A stretch of DNA of 64,000 nt, from positions 3,720,001 through 3,784,000 of the forward strand of contig JAPWFG010000015.1 in assembly GCA_028015205.1 (NCBI GenBank), read 5' to 3'. Below, piece by piece: positions 55,386 through 64,000 of the stretch. The notes under the pieces are model-generated. The model had not been told where the DNA came from and searched no databases. It saw nothing but the letters and a program-made list of their open reading frames with translations. This stretch comes from Mytilisepta virgata. Lineage: Eukaryota; Mollusca; Bivalvia; Mytilida; Mytilidae. Both the position numbers and the translations under genes were made by a program. Every line of letters starts with the position of its first letter. Within the stretch, counting starts at the first letter, position 1.

Positions 55386-57404
55386 GTATTTTATACAATA
55401 TCAGCAATATTGTTGCACACGTGCTAATTATACATTCTTTGCTTTGACTAACTACACAATGTACGTGTATTTTCTGAATAAAACTTCTGAAAGACTAAAA
55501 TGATCTAAAACATGTGAAAATTCACAAATTAAAAAGTATCATCTTTATATGTCACGTACGTATGTATTTCCTCTGGTAGCATTTAGCAGTTTGAAATTAC
55601 CCTAGTTATTGCTTTATGGTTAATGTCTTCTGAAGCTAAATTTATATTTGATCAATTATACAAGCTGCTCGTAAATTTAAATGATGAAAAACAACATTTA
55701 TTATTCAATAGTGCTTGAACAGATATCACTGGAAGCCTTGCCCCGTATACCTGCTTGGGGTCACTGTACTTATTATAGAAATTGTCCTAGACAATTTTAT
55801 GCCTAATAATTTCATTATCAACCATTGTATTAAATTGTTCTAATTTGACAGCTCGAAAGGGCGACATTTTTGTTTGTCAATAAAAACATATGTTTTGTAT
55901 TGTATTGCATTAATAATCAATTGAAAGTATTTGGGCTACATGTAAATGCACAGCACTAACTAGTACAAGAAATAAATTATATTATATTTAACTTGAAAAT
56001 ATGAGAATGTAGAATGTTTTCCGACACCTTTAATCATGGCTAATTTTTACTGTTTGTATTTAGCGTAAATTTATGATTTTCTCCATGGCCAAGGCAGATT
56101 TCTTTGTGAAATTTCTTGCTCATTTACACTACAATATATTTATTAATACAATGCATGAATCTTTATTTCGTAAAGTTTGGAAAAATAAAACTATCTTTTT
56201 AAAGAATAAAAAATAATTATCAGAAAATTACACATTCTCTGAGTCCCCGTTTTTCACTTTGTTAACAATGTACATGTAAACGCAATAAAAACGTTCTCAG
56301 TAGTAATATTACACATAACGATAGAACATATTTGCTCATTTCATCAATGCAAATGTACGCATATGCATATGCAGGTAATCAAAAGAAAACATTGAAATTA
56401 CCTTTTCCTAACCTTTTCTAAAGATGATATCGCATATTCTTTCTATAAATTCCGTGCTGAGAATTTCATATTCCGCCAAAAGTGACAAAAGCCGTGTTAA
56501 GACCGTGCATGTATATACATTGTTTGTCTCCTTGTTTTGATTTGTCTGTAAAGAAATGGTAATAAACCAAATAAGATAGATCGCCCTGCTTCTCACAAAA
56601 GTCTTGTTTTGACTGGCTAAAAGATATCTAAGATATATGATTGTATGAAGCTACTTTCTGGCTACATACGTTTAAGTATCTATTTCTGTGTTTTGATGGT
56701 CATCAGAAAAAATGTTGTTTTCGTTTCGTTTTAAGTGATTTAATAGCCACACGGCAATATAGACCTCTTATTTTGGCCTCAATTAATTTCATTCTACTTG
56801 TAACAACATTTCAGATTGAACAATAGAATGTTTATCACGATGGAAATTTGTAACGTCTAATCTGGAAGCGATACCTCTTGCCAGAGGTTTCCAAATTTTT
56901 GTCTGGCTTTCATCGCTTATTTTTTAATTTCTGTACATGTATTGAATGGTATTGGGTTGTTATTAAGCAAAATGCAGATTTTTTCCCTGTCTTACATGTA
57001 CAATTAGGTCATAATAGGAAATACTACGGAATTCTTTGTCCCATTTTCTCGACTCTATCGTCATACCAACTGCTTGGACACGGATCTACTGACGGTATAC
57101 AGAATTTCATATCCACATTTCGTAGTTTTTGGTACGAGCAATAGTAAACAGTTACATAACTAATTGTTTGGCCGTACTCACTTGGTTTTAAATGTGTAAC
57201 CCAGATAAGCTATTTGTGGTCCAATTTGTCAGACGCAAGATAAATGCATAAAATAGGTAATCGTTGGACCTCTCTCGATACTATTTTTCCTTGAAACCGG
57301 TTTTCCCTAGTTAGTCACTTTTTAACAAAGAAAAAAGACATAAAAAAACTATTTCAGATGATTTTAGAAACAGACCCGTTAAATAACATTACCATATTTT
57401 GTAG
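55386..57404. other. Gene C intron 4 (may hide a micro-exon)
   Basis: AT-rich. No exon with a clear signal was found, yet the phases of the flanking exons disagree by one base, so a small Cys-rich exon may lie here. The ORF at 56878-57144 shows no similarity to the family. Confidence 0.4.
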
Positions 57405-57619
57405 AAGGATCATGTTCTGGATCTTTATGTTCAAAGACCTGCTATAGGGATGGTCGGAAGTATGAGGATATGCATGGGCTAACCAACAGTATATCTGCTG
57501 TGGTTGATGACAACATTTTATGTAATTCACATGATCCCCATCATGGTCTGGAGAATATTCTGGTTCACGAATTCGGGCATCAGGTTTACAATTACATGCC
57601 TACTATAGACAGAAATAGG
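57405..57619 (+). CDS. Gene C exon: catalytic HEFGH segment
   Basis: Acceptor TTTGTAG (ends 57404), donor GTAAAT at 57620; leaves phase 0. Encodes GSCSGSLCSKTCYRDGRKYEDMHGL...VVDDNILCNSHDPHHGLENILVHEFGHQVYNYMPTIDRNR. HEFGH (codons 57566-57580) is the zinc-binding HExxH helix with the catalytic Glu; the preceding Cys cluster and the secretory signal point to an extracellular enzyme. The third zinc ligand is probably the Glu in REFWAEA of the next exon, so it would be a gluzincin-type peptidase. Substrate unknown. Confidence 0.85.
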
Positions 57620-58953
57620 GTAAATTACTCAACTTATTGAGCTTTTGAAGTATATATCTGTTCTACGTAGACAGAAACTTACTTTCGAAGAAAGTATTAA
57701 ACATTTCTTTGAAAGCCTAATTAAAACTATTGATGCATTTTAAACATAAAACAAATCAATCATAATTATTGCCACCTAAGCGACAAACCTTAGAAAAATA
57801 TTTAATACCAACGAAATGGCTTTGCAGCTACATGTATTTCCCTCGGCTTCCTTTTGAGAAATGGTGCTACACTGGGAAACAATAAACTACACATGCATTT
57901 TGTGGCCTCCTAGCAATTGAATAGGTACATAATATAGGACACACATTGGAAACAATCACAATACAGCTACTTATATCTCTATTACATGTAATAATAAAGT
58001 TATGTGGTCTATTGAATACATAATAATCTTTTCAACAGCCACAGACCAAAGGTCTCCCAGGTACAATGTACAATGTACCTTCTACATTAAAAAAAACAGA
58101 ATGATACAATTTTGCTGATACAAGATACTTGGAAATAGTGTGTAAAGGTGAATATACAAGTGAATAGTGTTTACAAGTGAACAGTTTACAGTTATTTAAC
58201 GGTATTGGGGGATATAGCCAGTTCATTTGTCCCGAGACACTGACAAATAGCAATGTGTCGAGGGGACAAAGAAAATGGCTATATCCCGAAATGACTGTTA
58301 CATAACTGTTTTTTTTATACCTAAAATTCTAAGAACAATGCCACATGCAAGAAAAAATATTTAAAATGTTTTCTTTTAGATCGAGTGCAATGGACTACAT
58401 CAACGTGATTACAAATTTCATTCATTCTAATCTGACACGCCCATTACTGTGACGTTGTCCAATTAAAGTTGCCACTGAAATATCACCACAGTTCTATTGA
58501 CTGGTCGGTGAATAGCATGTGTGCTATTCACCGGTGAAAAGTACTTTTTAAACAGTTTGAATAAAATATTTTAAAGTCCAGAAATACCAAAGGGATATTC
58601 GAAGGAGGGAAAAATCGTAACAACTGACAAACTCCGGAGAACAACGAAGACAAGACCAAAACAATACATGCACTACAATTAAAAACTAAAAACATATGAA
58701 CAACATGGACCCCACCCTGAGGGAAATAACTCGTACTTAGATTAGCAATTTCTGATATTCTCCAATTTATTGTTTTCAAGCTGAGTTATTCACCAGGGCT
58801 GCCAGTTTTAAAAAAAAATGTCAAAAGTATTCCAGGTTATATATTAATTACTTGATCCGTTATGAACTAATGAATTAATTTATACATATCTGAGGTATAA
58901 TAATATTTTATGTTAATCTCTACTTGTTATCTGAAATGTATTTTTATCTACAG
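57620..58953. other. Gene C intron, contains foldback MITE 3
   Basis: No exon seen. 58184-58313 is an inverted-repeat element (listed), and 58560-58740 resembles a dispersed repeat also seen about 51660-51740 (phrases of the AAACTCCGGAGAACA kind). Confidence 0.5.
58184..58313. mobile_element. Foldback MITE 3
   Basis: AACAGTTTACAGTTATTTAA (about 58180) pairs imperfectly with an arm ending TTACATAACTGTT (about 58310); GGATATAGCCA pairs with TGGCTATATCC. The centre carries GTCCCGAGACACTG / GTGTCGAGGGGAC. Same architecture as MITEs 1 and 2. Confidence 0.65.
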
Positions 58954-59111
58954 CTGAACTACATTTACAACCAGGACAAACAACATCATACCTGGCATGA
59001 CCATACCTACGCGACATCAAACAGCCGTGAATTTTGGGCAGAAGCGACAGCTGCTTTTTTCCGGGTCTCGATCCGTCCAAGAGTTACGAGTGCAACGGGA
59101 GGGATGAACAT
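58954..59111 (+). CDS. Gene C exon: third-ligand FWAEA segment
   Basis: Acceptor TCTACAG (ends 58953), phase 0 entry. Encodes LNYIYNQDKQHHTWHDHTYATSNSREFWAEATAAFFRVSIRPRVTSATGGMN. REFWAEA (from 59026) has the Glu expected to complete the zinc site. Two donors are possible: GTGGGT at 59112 or GTAACA at 59116. Only the first leaves phase 2 and joins in frame to the last exon at 63753 (Ile-Cys), so I chose it. Confidence 0.8.
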
Positions 59112-60293
59112 GTGGGTAACACCTTTGAAAGTCATATTGGGAATTTAACACGCATTTTTTCTGACAATTTTATTCGATAATCAAAGGCGTGTCTAATGGC
59201 TTTTTAGTGAAATGTGAAGTGTCGGCAATCATCAAGAGAACTGATAAAATCAGAAAATAGTTGATAATCAGATAAATTATTGACTAGCACGTGCAAAAGT
59301 TCAAGCAAAAATTCGGCCGTTTTACCTCCATCGATTTGTGACTACACCGGAATGACTTTGTTGAACTTCATGACAGGTTCCGTATACGGAGCATAAACCC
59401 TGAGTTCAGTCCTAGTTTTTGAAGGAGTTCGTGTTGTTTATTATTATTTTAGTTTTGATTGTTTATTTGTTGTACTTGTGGTTGTTCATTTGTCTTCCCG
59501 GGTTTGGCTGTCTAATGGATTGCGTTTTTATGTTTGCTTCTTAGGTATATTTGTCCTGTTCACTGTTGCTCTTCATTTAAAGGTCATAGTGAGGTCTTTG
59601 CCAAAGTACAAATAAAGGAATATACTACTTTTCACATCCGTTTTTGACTTATAAAACTTTTAGTCCTTATCAAATCACGCAGGTGTTAAGTTGTCCATTA
59701 AGATAAGAAACATACGCTTTTTTACCAGATCAATATGACAGGAAAAGCAAAATTTACTACATGTATCCGTAATACAACATTTTTTATCGATCAAAGCTTA
59801 TATGAGTCAATAAATTCGATTTGAAATAATAAGGCCAAACCAAATTAATTTTTCGTTCTTTTGATTTTTGGATGACATGTTTTTTTCGAGCGTAGATCAA
59901 ATTCACGTGCGGCATACAATTTTTAAAATAAATTATCGCAAAAATGGGAAAAATCGCAATTTTTACAAAATTTAGGACCGGGCGAATAATTTTTGTTTTT
60001 AATTTATTGAAAAATGAAAAATTTGGGGCGAATATTTAGCATTTTCGCAAATGAAGCAGCAGAAAAATTATTCTTAAAATTTAAATTGTCAAAAAATCGA
60101 AGCGGCGATATCCAAAGAACTAATGATCAATTTGGTATGGTCTTAAGAGAAAGTTCCTGTGCGTTCATTGTAAATTCTACATCATTTATTGTATAAGACA
60201 AGTAAGTTGGTGTTCTCCTTTTTTACTGCTGACAATATAATGGTACATATTGGTGACAGAAAATTTCTTTGCAGATTTGTAATGTTTAGTTAC

Positions 60294-60298
<5 letters not shown>
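59112..60298. other. Gene C last intron, proximal part
   Basis: About 59330-59480 repeats the dispersed retroelement 3' sequence seen near 38620-38760 (ATCGATTTGTGAC, TTGTTGAACTTCATGA, GGAGTTCGTGTTGTT). The rest is AT-rich and unassigned. Confidence 0.5.

Positions 60299-60360
<62 letters not shown>
60299..60360. repeat. (AT)n microsatellite at the 3' side of the Penelope-like element
   Basis: About 30 uninterrupted AT units. It abuts the 3' side of the minus-strand element. Confidence 0.95.
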
Positions 60361-60362
<2 letters not shown>

Positions 60363-60372
60363 ATTGACAAAT

Positions 60373-61179
60373 TTATTTCTTTTTCTTTATTCTCCTTGGA
60401 TATAAGGTGGCTAGATCTTTTATCCAGAAGCTTTCTCTTGTCTGCCTTTCTTGATCACTCCAAATAAAATTTTGTTCTATAATAGAAACTTTCATTTTAC
60501 CAAAGTCCCCATGATTGTGTCCAGTCGACCGAAAGTGTTGGCTGACGGGTAGAAAGTCTTTCTTTGTTATGTCACTTCTATGGCCGTTCATTCTTTTGTT
60601 GAAAGCTTGCTTACTTTCTCCAATGTACTGCAGATTACAAATCCCACACTCCAACATGTAGATCACGTTGCTAGATTTGCAGTTGAGAGTGCAAAATATT
60701 TTGTAATCTTTGGCTGTTGTGTGACTTTTAAAGCTCTGTGTACATATCGTCTGGGAGCAAGTCTTACACCTTTTGTCTGAACAAGCCTGACATTGGCCAG
60801 TTGATGAAGACATCTTGCTAGTGATATCAGCTTGTACAAGAATGTCTTTCAGGCTTTTCGGTCGCCGGAACGCCATAACTGGGGGTTCTGGGAAAAGTCT
60901 GGAAAGTTCGGGGTGTTTTTCGAATTCTTTCCAGTGTGTCCTGATGGTACTAGAGACATTGCGAAGGCTAGGATGGTATGTTGTAACGAACTGGATTCTG
61001 TTGGTGGTCTCTTTTTCTTTATATTCTAAGAGATTGTCTCTACTGAAGCGGTTAGCTTTTTTGAAGCCGTCTTGTATGCGTTGGTGTGTATACCCTCTAT
61101 TTTTAAGATGACCACGTAGTTCACCAAGACGTTGTGCTGTTGTTATAGGAGAGGAACAGATGCGTTTAATTCGGAGAGC
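60373..61179 (-). pseudogene. GIY-YIG endonuclease and RT thumb of PLE copy A
   Basis: The frame is open from just after the TAG at 61182-61180 down to the stop at 60373. It holds the thumb (AQRLGELRGHLKNRGY, RIQFVTTYHPSLRNV, HPELSRLFPEPPVMAFRRPKSL), a Cys cluster (CQACSDKRCKTC, C-x-LNC) and the GIY-YIG-like nuclease: VIYMLECGICNLQYIGES, the catalytic-Arg segment NKRMNGHRSDI, and QERQTRESFWI with the metal-binding Glu. The protein ends LYPRRIKKKK. The nuclease would nick target DNA. Confidence 0.8.
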
Positions 61180-62143
61180 CTAGCTATATGGGATACTGTC
61201 GTAGCAGTGTTTGGGATGACAACTGCTTGGTGGCAGATATAGGTGTTTGTCAGTAGGTTTGGAATAAACATCGGTGGACATTACTCCGTCTTCTAATGTT
61301 GTAGTTGTATCGAGGAAAGAAATTTTAGTCTCGGATATTTCATGGGTGAATTTTGTTGATGGGTGGACACTGTTTGCATGATCGCCGAAGACGTTCAATT
61401 TTTCTTCCGTATCTGTCCACTTCATGTCAACATCATCTATAAATCTATACCAAGACAATGGCTGTGTTTCCGAAGATTCCAAAATTTGTTTTTCTAGTTT
61501 CCCCATAAAGATGTTAGCATACGACGGAGCCATTTTCGTTCCCATAGCTGTACCATTCACCTGTAAGTAGTGTTCTCCATTGAAATTGAAATTATTATGT
61601 TTGAGGACCAATGTTAACATCTCAACTAAGCATTCAGTAGGGGGTTCTTGAATGGTCCGTTTTTCCCAGATTTCTTTACAAGCTAGGATGCCGTCATCGT
61701 GTGGTATGTTGGTGTACAAGGAAGTCACGTCCATGGAGACCATGAGGGTGTTATGAGGAAGAGGGTTCAAGATGTTCATCTTTTTTTAGATAATCGGTGG
61801 TATCCTGTATGTAAGATGGTAAAGATTCAACAAGTGGCCGAAGATGGAAATCCAAGAATTCCGATATCTTTTCTGTTGGATGACCGTTTGCTGAGACAAT
61901 AGGTCTTCCCGGGTTATTTTTCTTGTGGATTTTAGGCAGAAGATAAAATCGACCAGCTTTAGATTTTTCCGGCGTAAGATATTCGAAGGTGTCATAATCG
62001 ATGTAGCCTTTGTCATGCATGTCTTGAAGGCTTGCAGTTATCTTTTGCGCGAATTCAATGGTAGGATCTGACGTCAGCTTTTGATAAAACCTAGCGTCAG
62101 AGAGCTGGCGTTCTGCCTCTTGGATGTAGTCAACTTTGTCCAT
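61180..62143 (-). pseudogene. Reverse transcriptase of PLE copy A, frameshifted
   Basis: Two overlapping frames, 62143-61751 and 61779-61180. RT motifs: [13 protein letters not shown] lies just upstream in copy B; here [74 protein letters not shown], and [11 protein letters not shown] with both catalytic Asp intact. Frameshift at the T run (about 61781-61787), then a TAG ends the second frame at 61180. Confidence 0.85.
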
Positions 62144-62520
62144 TACAACTACTCCACTGCCTTTATCTGCAGGTTTTATTACTATATCGTCTCTGTCTTT
62201 AAGTTTCTTGAGAGCTGATCTTTCTTGTGTGTGTAAATATATATATACCGGACATAAAAATGAGCAGTACGGCGTGTATCTTATAAGACAAAATAACTGC
62301 TACTCTACGTACCTTCCCGTCGTTTTATCTGCAAGGTTGCATTCTTTATCCAAATATAATTGTTCTCTAGATGATCTACGCTAACCTGTTTTTTTTTGGT
62401 GTGTTCCACGTTGCTCATCTTTTTTATATATTTTTTTCTGCGTTGTGTGTTTGTTTTTTTCTTTCTTCCCCATATTGATTTTGTCTTAGTGTCTGGATTT
62501 ATCCGTTTTGTTAACCTTCT

Positions 62521-63310
62521 CTAAATAAATCTATACCAAGACAATGGCTGTGTTTCCGAAGATTCCAAAATTTGTTTTTCTAGTTTCCCCATAAAGATGT
62601 TAGCATACGACGGAGCCATTTTCGTTCCCATAGCTGTACCATTCACCTGTAAGTAGTGTTCTCCATTGAAATTGAAATTATTATGTTTGAGGACCAATGT
62701 TAACATCTCAACTAAGCATTCAGCAGGGGGTTCTTGAATGGTCCGTTTTTCCCAGATTTCTTTACAAGCTAGGATGCCGTCATCGTGTGGTATGTTGGTG
62801 TACAAGGAAGTCACGTCCATGGAGACCATGAGGGTGTTATGAGGAAGAGGGTTCAAGCTGTTCATCTTTTTTAGATAATCGGTGGTATCCTGTATGTAAG
62901 ATGGTAAAGATTCAACAAGTGGCCGAAGATGGAAATCCAAGAATTCCGATATCTTTTCTGTTGGATGACCGTTTGCTGAGACAATAGGTCTTCCCGGGTT
63001 ATTTTTCTTGTGGATTTTAGGCAGAAGATAAAATCGACCAGCTTTAGATTTTTCGTGCTTAAGATATTCGAAGGTGTCATAATCGATGTAGCCTTTGTCA
63101 TGCATGTCTTGAAGGCTTGCAGTTATCTTTTGCGCGAATTCAATGGTAGGATCTGACGTCAGCTTTTGATAAAACCTAGCGTCAGAGAGCTGGCGTTCTG
63201 CCTCTTGGATGTAGTCAACTTTGTCCATTACAACTACTCCACTGCCTTTATCTGCAGGTTTTATTACTATATCGTCTCTGTCTTTAAGTTTCTTGAGAGC
63301 TGATCTTTCT

Positions 63311-63384
<74 letters not shown>

Positions 63385-63390
63385 GAACAT
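62521..63390 (-). pseudogene. RT N-terminal half of PLE copy B
   Basis: Open frame (289 codons) with [59 protein letters not shown] and [18 protein letters not shown], ending SWYRFI then a stop at the junction. It shows the intact six-T run lost in copy A. The N-terminal YIYIYI string is only the (TA)n microsatellite read in frame, not protein. Confidence 0.8.
63314..63381. repeat. (TA)n microsatellite in PLE copy B
   Basis: About 33 TA units where copy A has only a short mixed GT/TA tract (about 62225-62248). Confidence 0.95.
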
Positions 63391-63752
63391 AAAAAATGAG
63401 CAGTACGGCGTGTATCTTATAAGACAAAATAACTGCTACTCGACGTAAGTTTCCGTCGTTTTATCTGCAACGTTGCATTCTTTATCCAGATATAATAGTT
63501 CTCTAGATGATCTACGCTAACCTGTTTTTTTTTTTTTGGTGTGTTCCACGTTGCTCATCTTTTTTATATATTTTTTTTGTGTTTTGTGTTTGTTTTTTTT
63601 ATTTCTTCCCCATATTGATTTTGTCTTAGTGTCTGGATTTATCCGTTTTGTTAACCTTCTCTTTTAACATAACGCATAAATATGTTTTTAGTAAGGTTTC
63701 TTTATATGTTTAAAAGATAATCTTCAGTATATAATTTCTTATATCATTTTAG

Positions 63753-63897
63753 CTGCGACTTTCGTCACATTTGTGGAAGTGAATACGAAAACAGGGCTTG
63801 GATTAAAAAGCATGATCTGACTTTATTTAACCTACTAGCTAAAGTGTATACCAATAACCGACCTACTACACCCAGTGGATTAAAAGTTTGTCAATAA
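63753..63897 (+). CDS. Gene C last exon and stop
   Basis: Acceptor CATTTTAG (ends 63752), entering phase 2. Encodes CDFRHICGSEYENRAWIKKHDLTLFNLLAKVYTNNRPTTPSGLKVCQ and TAA at 63895-63897. The ending VYTNNRPTTPSGLKVC matches what I remember of the C-terminus of this peptidase family. All parts together give about 313 residues plus whatever the unresolved junction adds. Confidence 0.8.
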
Positions 63898-63898
63898 A
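63893..63898 (+). terminator. AATAAA polyadenylation signal overlapping the stop codon of gene C
   Basis: The string CAATAAAAC holds the last sense codon CAA, the stop TAA and an AATAAA hexamer. If used, the 3' UTR would be about 10-30 bases long. A second, downstream signal is not ruled out (AATAAA also at about 63955). Confidence 0.5.
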
Positions 63899-64000
63899 AC
63901 TGTAGTTACAATCTCATCGCATTTTATTTAGTTTATGATACTAACTGCCGGTATAATAAATTTACTTCTGTCTTTAGATTGAATTAATAATATAAAATTT
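63898..64000. other. 3' flank of gene C
   Basis: AT-rich, no feature other than AATAAATTT-like text at about 63955. The window ends here. Confidence 0.4.

Larger units (their letters stand above)
60373..62518 (-). mobile_element. Penelope-like element, full-length but broken copy (A)
   Basis: Minus-strand order: RT N-terminus with [17 protein letters not shown] (62143-61751 frame), RT core with [18 protein letters not shown] and [19 protein letters not shown] and the catalytic YRFIDDV (61779-61180), thumb region with RIQFVTTYHPSLRNV (about 61000), and a GIY-YIG endonuclease. RT plus GIY-YIG defines Penelope-like elements. Two lesions: a seven-T run at about 61781-61787 where the sister copy has six (frameshift), and a TAG at 61182-61180 where a Gln codon is expected. 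It lies in the last intron of gene C, antisense to it. Confidence 0.85.
62519..63655 (-). mobile_element. Penelope-like element, partial tandem copy (B)
   Basis: A second copy of the 5' region and RT N-terminal half, directly upstream (minus strand) of copy A and almost identical to 61440-62518. It breaks off at 62524, exactly after the codons for YRFI, i.e. just before the catalytic Asp pair. Head-to-tail partial copies are typical of Penelope-like elements, but the usual truncation is of the 5' end of a copy, whereas here the missing part is the 3' half. Both copies share the leader about 62386-62518 / 63520-63655 (GTGTTCCACGTTGCTCATC). Confidence 0.8.

Noticed and set aside
56878..57144. 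ORF considered as the missing exon of gene C
   Set aside because: No similarity to the peptidase family and no acceptor/donor pair giving the needed phases.
60189..60467. ORF with a long YIYIYI string, likewise at 63221-63448 and the N-terminus of 62521-63390
   Set aside because: Translation of AT microsatellites.

Overview
This is an AT-rich, repeat-dense eukaryotic window. It has multi-exon genes with GT/AG introns, large introns full of nested transposons, an intronless Cys-loop receptor gene, and several repeat families I associate with marine bivalves. A mussel (Mytilus-like) genome is the best guess; that assignment rests on recalled family resemblance, not on a search.

Gene A (677-35419, plus strand, 5' end outside the window). 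Six exons join with fully consistent splice phases (1,1,1,0,1) into one open frame of 2,073 codons plus stop. Domain order: a basic Lys/Arg-rich exon, an Ig-like domain without the canonical disulfide, a two-exon HEPN domain of the DZIP3 type with an Rx4H motif, a coiled-coil exon, then a 5.1-kb last exon with an nSTAND3-type P-loop NTPase and about 37 ankyrin repeats. The layout (putative effector/adaptor, NTPase switch, repeat sensor) is that of STAND immune-type sensors, and it is the most interesting item here.

Gene A introns. The 15.9-kb intron 2 (1533-17403) holds a decayed tyrosine-recombinase (DIRS/Ngaro-like) retrotransposon on the minus strand, about 2640-12650, with gag-like, RT, RNase H, YR and SGNH-hydrolase remnants. 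It is split by an intact LINE (7910-11501, 12-bp target-site duplication) and by a palindrome-ended non-autonomous element (4202-6041). Two further copies of the latter lie at 13347-15866 and 36514-37576. Later introns carry hairpin-ended 'GCTCACC' elements, a tRNA-derived SINE with a 13-bp TSD (29428-29785), and a long perfect palindrome.

Intergenic region 35420-48900: tandem arrays (37692-38165, 38755-40812, a CGCG-rich minisatellite 42957-43275), more 'GCTCACC' elements, dead RT fragments, and a foldback element with a 9-bp TSD (47805-48573).

Gene B (48920-50089, minus): an intronless 389-residue nicotinic-receptor-like Cys-loop channel subunit.

Gene C (52253-63897, plus): a secreted HEFGH zinc metallopeptidase in at least seven exons, starting with a signal-peptide exon and ending at a TAA that overlaps an AATAAA. 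Its last intron holds a Penelope-like element (60373-63655, minus) as a full-length but broken copy plus a tandem partial copy, with long AT microsatellites. Small foldback MITEs lie in its other introns.
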